A stretch of DNA of 25,497 nt, taken from positions 1-25,497 of the forward strand of contig NZ_DASYHS010000050.1 of assembly GCF_035998295.1 (NCBI RefSeq), written 5' to 3'. Shown piece after piece: positions 15,067 through 21,337 of this stretch. Position numbers and translations under genes: made by a program. The stretch comes from DASYHS01 sp035998295 (GTDB lineage: Bacteria > Pseudomonadota > Alphaproteobacteria > Azospirillales > Azospirillaceae). Under the pieces are notes generated by a model. The model did not search any database and was not told the DNA's origin. It was given only the letters and a program-made list of their open reading frames with translations. Every line of letters begins with the position of its first letter. The stretch's first letter is position 1.

Positions 15067-16104
15067 ATGATCCGTCGTCCCTTCCCCGGCCTCTCGACCC
15101 TTTCGGCCTTCGCCGGCCGCGTGAAGAACCCCTACTACCGAGGCCCGGCGACGGACCATTTCGACGGAGTCCGCTTCTTCTCACCGGAGCAGCCGCAGGA
15201 CAAGGGGCTGGCGGAGTTCCTGCGCTGGCAGTTCGGCGGCGGCCGGAAGCCTTGGCCCAAGAGCTATCCCAGCCCTTTCCGAGACAAGCCGCCGGCGCAG
15301 GTGCCGGGTCTGCGGGTGGTGCTGATCGGCCATGCCTCCTTCCTGATCCAGGTGGCGGAACTCAACATCCTGATCGATCCGGTGTTCGCGCAACGGGCGA
15401 GCCCGGTGCCCTTCGCCGGCCCGAAGCGGGTCAATCCGCCCGGCGTCGCCTTCGAGGATCTGCCGCCGATCCATGCGGTGCTGATCACGCACAACCACTA
15501 CGACCATCTCGACCTCGACGCCGTGGAACGGTTATGGCAGCGCTACCGCCCCCGCATAGTCGCGCCGCTGGGCAACGACGCGGTCATAAGGGCCGGCCAT
15601 CCGGAGATCGTGGTGGAGGTGCGGGACTGGGGCGGCGCCTGCGCTCTCGGCAACGGCGTCACGGCTCACGTCGAGCCGGCCCATCACTGGTCGGCGCGTG
15701 GCCTCGCCGATCGGCGCATGGCGCTCTGGTGCGCCTACGTGCTCACCACGCCCGCAGGCGTGATCTACCACATCGGCGACACGGGTTTCGGCAGCGGCGG
15801 GATCTTCCGGGCCGTGTGCGAGCGCTTCGGGCGCCCGCGCCTCGCCCATCTGCCGATCGGAGCCTACGAGCCGCGCTGGTTCATGCGACCGCAGCACATG
15901 AACCCCGAGGACGCCGTGCGGTCGTTCGGGCTCGTGGAGGCCGAACAGGCGCTCGGCCACCACTGGGGTACTTTCAGGCTCACCAACGAAGGCATCGAAG
16001 AGCCGCTGTCGGACCTGGACGCGGCGCTTCGGGCCGCCGACGTCCCGGGCGACCGGTTCAGGCCGTTGCGGCCCGGAGAGATCTGGCGGCCTGATGCCGC
16101 GTGA
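15067..16104 (+). CDS. MBL-fold metallo-hydrolase, UlaG/NAPE-PLD-like
   Basis: The 345-residue protein is a metallo-beta-lactamase-fold hydrolase. GHASFLIQ (88-95) and ILIDPVFAQRASP lead into the metal motif THNHYDHLD (His142, His144, Asp146, His147); further ligands are likely His206 (PAHHWSARG), Asp238 (GDTGF) and His299 (GHHWGTF). LPIGAYEPRWFM and HMNPEDAV match the NAPE-PLD-like branch of this superfamily, which includes phosphodiesterases and lactonases. No signal peptide is evident. It follows the MarR gene by 56 nt on the same strand and may be a separate unit. The physiological substrate is unknown. Confidence 0.9.
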   Translation: MIRRPFPGLSTLSAFAGRVKNPYYRGPATDHFDGVRFFSPEQPQDKGLAEFLRWQFGGGRKPWPKSYPSPFRDKPPAQVPGLRVVLIGHASFLIQVAELNILIDPVFAQRASPVPFAGPKRVNPPGVAFEDLPPIHAVLITHNHYDHLDLDAVERLWQRYRPRIVAPLGNDAVIRAGHPEIVVEVRDWGGACALGNGVTAHVEPAHHWSARGLADRRMALWCAYVLTTPAGVIYHIGDTGFGSGGIFRAVCERFGRPRLAHLPIGAYEPRWFMRPQHMNPEDAVRSFGLVEAEQALGHHWGTFRLTNEGIEEPLSDLDAALRAADVPGDRFRPLRPGEIWRPDAA

Positions 16105-16120
16105 CGCAGGCTGGCGTCAC
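16101..16120. terminator. Symmetric hairpin at the MBL-fold/MucR convergence
   Basis: GTGACGC (16101-16107) pairs perfectly with GCGTCAC (16114-16120) around a six-base loop. The TGA stop of the plus-strand gene lies in the left arm and the TGA stop of the minus-strand gene in the right arm. It is probably a bidirectional transcript-end structure; there is no strong T-tract on the plus side. Confidence 0.5.
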
Positions 16121-16569
16121 GCCACCTTCTTGCGGCCACGCTTCGCAGGGGCCGGCGGGGGCTCCGGGGCCTTGCGGCTGCGGCCGAGCCCGATCGACTT
16201 GGCGAACTCGGAGCGGCGCTGCGCGTAATTGGGTGCGACCATGGGATAGTCCCGCGGCAGCCCCCATTTGGCCCTGTATTCGTCCGGCGTCATGCCGTAG
16301 GTGGTCCGCAGATGCCGCTTGAGCATCTTCAGTTTCTTGCCGTCTTCCAAGCACACGATGTAGTCCGGCGTGACCGACTTTTTTATGGACACCGCGGGCG
16401 GCTTCTGCTCGGCAACGGGCTCTTCCGGCTGGCCGAGCTTCGCCAGCGAAGAGTACACCGTGCTGATGATACCGGGAAGATCCTGCGCCGGGCAAGAGTG
16501 CTGCCCGGCATAGGCGGCAACGATCTGGGTCGTGAGCTCCACCAGGGACTTCGGTTTATGCTCCTGCAT
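16117..16569 (-). CDS. mucR: MucR/Ros-type zinc-finger transcriptional regulator
   Basis: The 150-residue protein matches alphaproteobacterial MucR. LVELTTQIVAAYAGQH (9-24) is the conserved N-terminal oligomerisation helix, and YIVCLEDGKKLKMLKRHLRT with YGMTPDEYRAKWGLP is the zinc-finger DNA-binding domain. Likely metal ligands are Cys73, Asp76 and His86; the fourth position reads Thr90 where some homologues have His, a variation known in MucR paralogues. The C-terminus is basic and proline-rich and ends in a lysine/arginine-rich run. I chose ATG 16569, with GGAAGG upstream, because longer in-frame starts add a non-conserved leader. MucR proteins are H-NS-like silencers that bind AT-rich DNA, usually including their own promoter. 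Confidence 0.9.
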   Translation of the reverse strand: MQEHKPKSLVELTTQIVAAYAGQHSCPAQDLPGIISTVYSSLAKLGQPEEPVAEQKPPAVSIKKSVTPDYIVCLEDGKKLKMLKRHLRTTYGMTPDEYRAKWGLPRDYPMVAPNYAQRRSEFAKSIGLGRSRKAPEPPPAPAKRGRKKVA

Positions 16570-16942
16570 CGCTTTTCTGCCTTCCAACCATAGGGCGATA
16601 TTACTCGGTATGAACTTTCTGCTCGTCATAAAGGCAGTAGACCGAAGCAGGGGAAAATGCAAGAACTTAGTGGCGCTCGGGTGAATTCAAGTCAATGGAA
16701 CCGGCAATCGGACAAGATTTCAAAATTCCTGTGACCGTAGCGCTCCGTTGTCGGTGCCATTCTCGAATTGATCGGATATGACACGTGCGAACTGGAATTC
16801 GAAGATGGCGACACTGCCGGACATGACGGCAAGGCCCGCCTGAACGGCGGCGCAGGAAGGGCCGGGCGTGGCGAACCATGTGCGGCGGCACGACGGTGGT
16901 GTAACGTGGCGGGACAACGGTCCCGGACAAGATAGAGATCGC
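16570..16942. promoter_or_regulatory. Divergent intergenic region, MucR / LD-carboxypeptidase
   Basis: This 373-nt region holds no gene I can support. The part next to mucR is AT-richer than the surroundings (around GATATTACTCGGTATGAAC and TTTCAAAATTCC), which would suit MucR autoregulation. Two GAATTC-containing segments (near 16682 and 16796) are present but I see no convincing long inverted repeat. Longer plus- and minus-strand frames through this region have no recognisable protein. Confidence 0.35.
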
Positions 16943-17845
16943 ATGAAGGTCAAGCTGGTCGCCCCCGCGCGCTGGGTGGAGCGGGAACTGGTCGCACGGT
17001 TCGCTGCATTCGCGGCTACTTACGGGATCGAGGTCGAGGCGTCGCCGCAATGCTTCGAGCGGTGCGGCCAACTCGCCGGCACCGACGAGACGCGCGCCGC
17101 GGCACTCGTGGAGGCGCTGTCGCAACCCGGCATAGACGCCGTATGGTGCGTGCGCGGCGGCTATGGCGCGGGACGTTTGCTGGAGCGGGTGGGCAGCGTG
17201 CCGACGGCCGCGGCCGGACGTATCCTGATCGGCTACAGCGACATCACGACCCTTCTGCTCGGGATCCGAAATCCTGGGCTGCGCATGGTCCACGGGCCGA
17301 TGCCGATCGACCTGTCGACCGGCGGCCGCGAGGCCAACTTCCCGCCGCTGTTCGAAGCCTTGCGGCTTGGCGGCCTGCCCGGCGCGCCCGAGCCATCCGC
17401 CGGGACGGTGCGAACCATCGTGACCGGGCGGGCCCGGGGGCCGGTGTTCGCCGCCAATCTATCGCTGCTGACGCGGCTGATCGGCACTCCCTATTGCCCC
17501 GACCTCAGAGGCGCGATCCTGGTCCTGGAAGACGTGGACGAGAAGCTCTACGCCGTCGACCGCATGCTCGTCCATCTGCGCCATGCGGGCGTGCTTCGCG
17601 GTCTGGCCGGGCTGGTGATGGGCGGCTTCACCGATATGTCCGATGACGCGACACCCTTCGGCGAGGACGTCACCGCCATGACCTTGCGGCTCGCCGGCGA
17701 TCTCGGCATCCCGGTGGTCGAGGGCTATCCCGTCGGTCACGGCCCGGAGAACGCGGCCGTGCCCCAGGGAGTGCCGGCCGAATTGGCCGCAACCCGGGAC
17801 GGCGCGCGGCTGGACTGGAGCCCTCGATCAGCGGCATCCGATTAG
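16943..17845 (+). CDS. S66-family LD-carboxypeptidase (muramoyltetrapeptide carboxypeptidase type)
   Basis: The 300-residue protein is a serine peptidase of family S66, which removes the terminal D-Ala from the peptidoglycan tetrapeptide during recycling; the MccF branch instead cleaves microcin C-type compounds. The catalytic triad is visible as Ser99 (GYSD), Glu196 (LEDVDEKLYAVDRM) and His266 (VGHGPENAAVP). VRGGYGAGRLL and VHGPM are further family motifs. No signal peptide is seen, which fits a cytoplasmic enzyme. I chose ATG 16943 because the protein then opens MKVKLVAPAR, as in the family; an upstream in-frame start adds a non-conserved stretch. The stop codon lies inside a tandem repeat shared with the end of the VanZ gene. 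Confidence 0.9.
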   Translation: MKVKLVAPARWVERELVARFAAFAATYGIEVEASPQCFERCGQLAGTDETRAAALVEALSQPGIDAVWCVRGGYGAGRLLERVGSVPTAAAGRILIGYSDITTLLLGIRNPGLRMVHGPMPIDLSTGGREANFPPLFEALRLGGLPGAPEPSAGTVRTIVTGRARGPVFAANLSLLTRLIGTPYCPDLRGAILVLEDVDEKLYAVDRMLVHLRHAGVLRGLAGLVMGGFTDMSDDATPFGEDVTAMTLRLAGDLGIPVVEGYPVGHGPENAAVPQGVPAELAATRDGARLDWSPRSAASD

Positions 17846-17870
17846 CGGCATCGATTAGCGGCATCGATTA
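17831..17870. repeat. Triple tandem repeat carrying stop codons on both strands
   Basis: GCGGCATCCGATTA (17831-17844) is followed by two copies of GCGGCATCGATTA (17845-17857, 17858-17870) and a partial fourth (GCGG). At each unit boundary the plus strand reads TAG and the minus strand TAA. The first boundary supplies the LD-carboxypeptidase stop and the last unit the VanZ stop. The first unit has one extra C, so successive units are in different frames. Confidence 0.9.
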
Positions 17871-18227
17871 GCGGACGTCCGGCTGCCTCCACCGCAGCAG
17901 TGCCCAGCCGCCAGCCGCCCCCGCGAGCGCTCCCGACGCGTTCGCGGCCATGTCGGCGAAGCTGGCCACCCTGCCCGGGGAGAAGTTCTGGAGCAGCTCG
18001 AGCGCGCCTCCCAGCGCCATGCACGCTGCGACCAGCGGCCAGATCCCGGAGCGCGCGCCCCAGCCCAGGGTAGCCAGCGCCCCCAGGGCGGCATAGGCGG
18101 CAAAATGATCGAGCTTGTCGCTGTAGCCGGAACCCATGGCGCGGTCGATCGGCAGCAGCGACAGCACCACGACGATCCCGGCCACGACGACGGCGCCCAA
18201 TCTCGCGAAGGGTACCAGCAGCGTCAT
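17868..18227 (-). CDS. VanZ-like small membrane protein
   Basis: The 119-residue protein has four hydrophobic segments and the VanZ-family pattern: LLPIDRAMGSGYSDKLDHFA after the first helix, AAYAALGALATLGW, the ALELLQNFSPGRVASFAD segment, and NASGALAGAAGGWALLRW. VanZ domains are small four-helix membrane modules; VanZ itself gives low teicoplanin resistance, but most chromosomal relatives have no known role. ATG 18227 overlaps the thermonuclease stop by four bases (ATGA), so the two genes are co-translated. The C-terminus ends in the stop-rich tandem repeat. Confidence 0.85.
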   Translation of the reverse strand: MTLLVPFARLGAVVVAGIVVVLSLLPIDRAMGSGYSDKLDHFAAYAALGALATLGWGARSGIWPLVAACMALGGALELLQNFSPGRVASFADMAANASGALAGAAGGWALLRWRQPDVR

Positions 18228-18928
18228 CGGCGGGCCTTTCGCCAGCCGGCCGCCGTCGCTTCCGCCTCGCTGCAGAACCAGCGCTCTCCCTTGTGCTCGT
18301 CGATCACCGTGGCCTCGTAGAACTGATTGCCGGGTACGTGATAGATCCGGGCTCCGCGCGAACCGACATTGCCCTTGATCGGGCATTCGTCCGTCGCCGG
18401 GCCGGTGGTGGTTCCGGCGGCGACGGTGGCTTGCCCGCCGGAACGTCGCTCGCGCCGCCAGTCCCATGGCGCATCGAAGGTGCCCGCCCAGATACCGGCC
18501 CGCGCGCTCCGGGCCGCCGCTTCGGCATCGGCATAGTCCCTGCTGTAGGCGCGATAGGCCAGCGCCCAGCCGCTCTCGGTCATCCATGCGTTCAGGTCCC
18601 GGTTCCCGGTCGAGCACACGGCGACGATCCTTCCGTAACGGTCCCGATCCTTCTGCTCGCAGGTCACCGTCGCACGTCCGATCCGCTCGGCCAACTCCAG
18701 CGCCGCCCGCTGGCCGCAACGCCAGGCCTTGCCGGCCGCATCGGTACAAGTCTGCGCCGCCTCGGGAGCGTCGATGCCGTGGAGCCGTATGCGCTGGCCG
18801 CGGATCTCGAGGGTATCGCCGTCGATGACCGTCGCGGCACCCACCAGCGCCTCGGTGGTCCCCGTCGCCGAGACGGGCGTCGCGAACAGCGACAGGGCGA
18901 GCAGCGCTGACATAATGGGATATTTCAT
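18224..18928 (-). CDS. Secreted thermonuclease (SNase) family protein
   Basis: The 234-residue protein has a signal peptide (about 1-21, core MSALLALSLFATPVS) followed by a staphylococcal-nuclease OB-fold. Key residues are visible: Asp36 (VIDGDTLEI), Arg48, Asp53 and Glu56 (RIRLHGIDAPE), and Arg100 (DRYGR), matching Asp21, Arg35, Asp40, Glu43 and Arg87 of the Staphylococcus enzyme. It should cleave DNA and RNA with calcium outside the cytoplasm. After a Gly/Thr-rich linker comes a C-terminal domain, IKGNVGSRGARIYHVPGNQF through EAEATAAGWRKA, found in many proteobacterial SNase proteins. Cysteines at 61, 71, 90 and 105 may form disulfides. It is the first gene of a two-gene unit with VanZ. Confidence 0.92.
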   Translation of the reverse strand: MKYPIMSALLALSLFATPVSATGTTEALVGAATVIDGDTLEIRGQRIRLHGIDAPEAAQTCTDAAGKAWRCGQRAALELAERIGRATVTCEQKDRDRYGRIVAVCSTGNRDLNAWMTESGWALAYRAYSRDYADAEAAARSARAGIWAGTFDAPWDWRRERRSGGQATVAAGTTTGPATDECPIKGNVGSRGARIYHVPGNQFYEATVIDEHKGERWFCSEAEATAAGWRKARR

Positions 18929-18998
18929 AGCCCGTTATGTAGCACGGACAGCGGCTCGTGCGAGAGCGCTGGTCCTGCGCCTGTTCAAACAATTTTCC

Positions 18999-19060
18999 TA
19001 TATACAGAATATAATCCCAGTTTCCGGTTGACATGATCTGAGGCGTATAGGATGATCATC
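18999..19060 (+). promoter_or_regulatory. Candidate promoter/operator for the phage-tail module
   Basis: TTGACA (19028-19033) lies 17 nt before GATGAT (19051-19056), a reasonable sigma-70-like pair facing the endolysin gene. GATGATCATC (19051-19060) is an exact 10-nt palindrome covering the putative -10, a possible repressor site. Just upstream, TATAT (18999-19003) and ATATA (19009-19013) form an AT-rich inverted repeat in GC-rich DNA and may belong to the divergent thermonuclease promoter. All of this is inferred from pattern only. Confidence 0.45.
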
Positions 19061-19086
19061 TCATCAACGCCACAGTCACGCCTTCG

Positions 19087-19119
19087 ACGACCCGCCCGGC
19101 CTGCGCCGCGGCGGGTCGT
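19087..19119 (+). terminator. Strong leader hairpin upstream of the endolysin
   Basis: ACGACCCGCC (19087-19096) pairs with GGCGGGTCGT (19110-19119), a perfect 10-bp GC-rich stem with a 13-nt loop that can itself partly pair, followed by TCCGTTTCGG. It sits between the candidate promoter and the first gene of the tail module. It could be an intrinsic terminator ending earlier transcription, or an attenuator/antitermination target in the leader RNA. Confidence 0.5.
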
Positions 19120-19163
19120 TCCGTTTCGGCGCGGCTCCAGCCTGGGAAAGGAACACCCGCAAG

Positions 19164-19721
19164 ATGACCGAGGACGCCTTCTCGACGGCCGTCCGCGAGC
19201 TGCTGCGCCACGAGGGGGGGCTCGTCGACCATCCCGCCGATCCCGGCGGCATCACCCGCTGGGGCATCTCCCTGCGCTTCGCGATGGGGGCCGGGGACCT
19301 CAGCGGCGACGGGCGGCCGGACCTGGACGTGGACGGCGACGGCGAGGTGACGCGCGAGGACATCATGGCGCTGCCGCTCGACCGGGCGATTTCCGTCTAT
19401 GAGCGGGTCTTCTGGCACGGCTGCCGGTGCCCGGAGATGCCCGCGGCCGTCGCGGTCCTGGTGTTCGATGCCGCCGTCAACCAGGGCAGGGGGCCGGCGA
19501 TAACCCTGCTCCAGCGCTCGCTGCGGGTCGGCGACGACGGCAGGATCGGCCCGGTGACGCTCGACGCGCTGCGCCGGGCGGCGCCGGGGCCCCTGCTCGC
19601 CGACTACGCCGCCCGGCGCGCCCAGCGCTATGCCGCGACGCGCGGCTTCGACGTCTTCGGCCTCGGCTGGATGCGCCGGCTCGCGGCCATGCACCAGTTC
19701 GCCGCCCTGACCTTCCTCTAG
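19164..19721 (+). CDS. GH108 lysozyme/endolysin with EF-hand-like insertion
   Basis: The 185-residue protein is a phage-type glycoside hydrolase family 108 muramidase (N-acetylmuramidase), which breaks the glycan strands of peptidoglycan for lysis. The catalytic glutamate is Glu17 in RHEGGLVDHPADPGGITRWG, the family signature; the C-terminal peptidoglycan-binding part includes FDAAVNQGRGPAITLLQRSL and DDGRIGPVTLDAL. Between them residues 45-66 contain an EF-hand/dockerin-like calcium loop, DVDGDGEVTRED, preceded by a second Asp/Gly-rich half loop. No signal peptide is present, so export depends on the holin encoded next. ATG 19164 follows AAAGGA. It opens the tail module. Confidence 0.9.
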   Translation: MTEDAFSTAVRELLRHEGGLVDHPADPGGITRWGISLRFAMGAGDLSGDGRPDLDVDGDGEVTREDIMALPLDRAISVYERVFWHGCRCPEMPAAVAVLVFDAAVNQGRGPAITLLQRSLRVGDDGRIGPVTLDALRRAAPGPLLADYAARRAQRYAATRGFDVFGLGWMRRLAAMHQFAALTFL

Positions 19722-19732
19722 GAGCCACATCC

Positions 19733-20278
19733 ATGTTGCCAGTCCTGCTCGCCCAGGTCGGCCTCCCGCTGCTCGTCAAGGCCGTCGGGGCCGGCTTGTC
19801 CAAGATCGACCATCCCGCCGCCAAGGGTGCCGCCGAGGCGCTGGAGGCGGTCGATGCCGCCGTCGGCCGGTCGGAGATCGCGCCGGAGCAGTTGGTTGAG
19901 GCCAACCGCCACGCGGAAGCCCTCGCCCGGATCGAGAGCGACGACTACCGGACGGCGGTCGCCGAGGTGAACACGAGCCTGCGCGCGGAGGTCGCGAGCG
20001 ACGATCCCTACGTGCGCCGCATGCGCCCCACCTTCGGCTACATCATGGCCGCGACCTGGCTGGCTCAGATGCTGGCCGTGGCCTGGGTCATCGTCGTCGA
20101 CCCGGTCCAGGCCGGCGCGGTGATCGCAGCGCTCGCCTCGCTGGGAACCATCTGGTCCGTCGGTCTCGCCGTCCTGGGCATATACGTCTACAAGCGCTCC
20201 GAGGAGAAGAGGGCGGCCGTGGGCGAGACGTCGGCGACGCTGCTGGCCGGCGTCGCGCGCCGGTTCTCCGGACGGTGA
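19733..20278 (+). CDS. Holin of the 3TM family
   Basis: The 181-residue protein matches Holin_3TMs: an N-terminal hydrophobic/amphipathic segment (MLPVLLAQVGLPLLVKAVGA), a charged alpha-helical middle with DDYRTAVAEVN and ASDDPYVRRMRPTFGYIM, and two C-terminal membrane helices (about residues 102-121 and 130-150), ending in the basic segment YKRSEEKRA. It would permeabilise the inner membrane and release the endolysin. AGGAG overlaps the endolysin stop and sits eight bases before ATG 19733, linking the two genes. Similar proteins accompany lysis modules of alphaproteobacterial phages and gene-transfer agents. Confidence 0.85.
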   Translation: MLPVLLAQVGLPLLVKAVGAGLSKIDHPAAKGAAEALEAVDAAVGRSEIAPEQLVEANRHAEALARIESDDYRTAVAEVNTSLRAEVASDDPYVRRMRPTFGYIMAATWLAQMLAVAWVIVVDPVQAGAVIAALASLGTIWSVGLAVLGIYVYKRSEEKRAAVGETSATLLAGVARRFSGR

Positions 20279-20286
20279 GGTGCGCC

Positions 20287-20595
20287 TTGGACCCCCAGGC
20301 CTCCGTCACCCTCGCCGCCGCCCTGTTCGGTGTCGCCGGCGCGCTCGTCGGCATCGGCTGGCGCGTCGCCGCCCTCGTCCGGCAGGTCGAGGACCGTATT
20401 CGCGAACGCTACGGCGTCCCGGTATTCGCCCGGCTCGACGAGCTGGGCGAACGTCTGGCGCGGGTCGAGCATCAGGTCTCCAACGATATCACCGGCCGCA
20501 GGGGGGTACACGACCTGCGCGACAGGGTCATCCGTCTGGAGAGCGCGCTCGACGCCTCGCGCGCCCTGCGCATGCCCTGCGACCCCGCGGAATGA
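20287..20595 (+). CDS. Small membrane/coiled-coil phage protein (DUF2730-like)
   Basis: This protein of about 102 residues has one N-terminal membrane helix (VTLAAALFGVAGALVGIGWR) followed by a charged, probably coiled-coil region (ARLDELGERLARVEHQVSND and LRDRVIRLESALDASR). Small proteins of this layout sit between lysis and structural genes in Mu-like phages; it may be a spanin-like or holin-accessory protein, but I cannot assign a function. I favour TTG 20287 because GAGGTG lies just before it; GTG 20275, overlapping the holin stop (GTGA), is the alternative and adds four residues. Confidence 0.65.
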   Translation: MDPQASVTLAAALFGVAGALVGIGWRVAALVRQVEDRIRERYGVPVFARLDELGERLARVEHQVSNDITGRRGVHDLRDRVIRLESALDASRALRMPCDPAE

Positions 20596-20598
20596 CCG

Positions 20599-21156
20599 AT
20601 GCAGACCCGTACCGAAATCCGGACCGCGACGGCGGGCCTGCTGGCCGGCGCGACGGACGCGGGTTCGCGCGTCTTCCGCCGGCGCATGGCCCCGATCCCC
20701 GCCCCGGAACCCCCCTTCCTGCTCGTTTACGCCGCCGGCGAGGCGGCGTCCGGGGATGAGGGAATGTCGGCGCCCCACTTCCAGCACGATCTCACGCTGA
20801 CGATCGAAGCAACGGTGAACGGGACCGACGAGGCCGCCGAGGATGCCCTGGACGCGCTTTGCGGCCAGGTGCTCGACCGTCTCCTGACGGACCCGTCCTG
20901 GGTCCGGTCGTGGAGCCGCATCGTCGCCGTCAACACCAGTTCCGTCCCCGCCGCCGACGACGACCGTCTCGTGGCGAAAGTCGACATCGTCGGGCGCTTC
21001 CACACGGTCTGGGAACCGGTGCTTGGCGACGAGCTCGCGAGCGTCGGGCTGAAGGTGGACGCGATCGACCCCGCCGACCCGAACGCCGCCCCCGAGGGCG
21101 GTCCGGACGGCCGCATCGAGATCGGCGGCGGGGTGGTCCTGCCGCCGTTTGGCTGA
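20599..21156 (+). CDS. Mu gp37-like tail protein (probable tail terminator)
   Basis: The 185-residue protein occupies the position directly before the DUF2635 and sheath genes, where Mu-like phages encode gp37. The N-terminus TRTEIRTATAGLLAGATDAG resembles tail-terminator-type proteins, where the first helix is followed by a beta-rich domain (DLTLTIEATVNGTDEAAEDA, then LVAKVDIVGRFHTVWEPV). The last 25 residues are Pro/Gly/Asp-rich. Tail terminators cap the growing tube and sheath. The assignment rests on position and general pattern, since the family diverges strongly. ATG 20599 follows the previous stop by three bases. Confidence 0.65.
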   Translation: MQTRTEIRTATAGLLAGATDAGSRVFRRRMAPIPAPEPPFLLVYAAGEAASGDEGMSAPHFQHDLTLTIEATVNGTDEAAEDALDALCGQVLDRLLTDPSWVRSWSRIVAVNTSSVPAADDDRLVAKVDIVGRFHTVWEPVLGDELASVGLKVDAIDPADPNAAPEGGPDGRIEIGGGVVLPPFG

Positions 21157-21168
21157 GGAGAAGAAAGC

Positions 21169-21336
21169 GTGATCGTGAGACCTGCTCCTGGGCGCCTCGT
21201 GCGCGACCCGGGCACCGGCGCCCCCTTGCCTGCCGAAGGCAGGGAGGTGCCGTCCAACCAGTTCTGGCACCGCCGACTCGCCGCAGGCGACGTGCTGCCC
21301 GTCCGCGATGCGGGCGACACCTTGACGGAGGAATGA
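21169..21336 (+). CDS. DUF2635 family protein (Mu gp38-like)
   Basis: This short gene encodes 55 residues, starting at GTG 21169 after a good GAGGAG site. The sequence IVRPAPGRLVRDPGTGAPLP with AEGREVP and FWHRRLAAGDV is the DUF2635 signature, found immediately upstream of the sheath gene in Mu-like phages. Its function is not established. It ends two bases before the sheath ATG, and the sheath ribosome-binding site (GGAGG) lies inside its last codons. Confidence 0.88.
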   Translation: MIVRPAPGRLVRDPGTGAPLPAEGREVPSNQFWHRRLAAGDVLPVRDAGDTLTEE

Positions 21337-21337
21337 C

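Noticed and set aside
16667..17293. 208-codon minus-strand frame opposite the LD-carboxypeptidase start
   Set aside because: It lies antisense to the conserved peptidase start and the non-coding region, with no recognisable motif or ribosome-binding site.
17831..17870. Tandem repeat as a CRISPR array or phage attachment site
   Set aside because: There are no spacers between units, and the repeat is more than 1 kb from the tail module with ordinary genes between. No second copy was noticed at the module.
18929..19163. A tRNA or attachment core at the left border of the tail module
   Set aside because: No cloverleaf-like segment or duplicated core was found; the only structures are the candidate promoter, palindrome and hairpin already listed.
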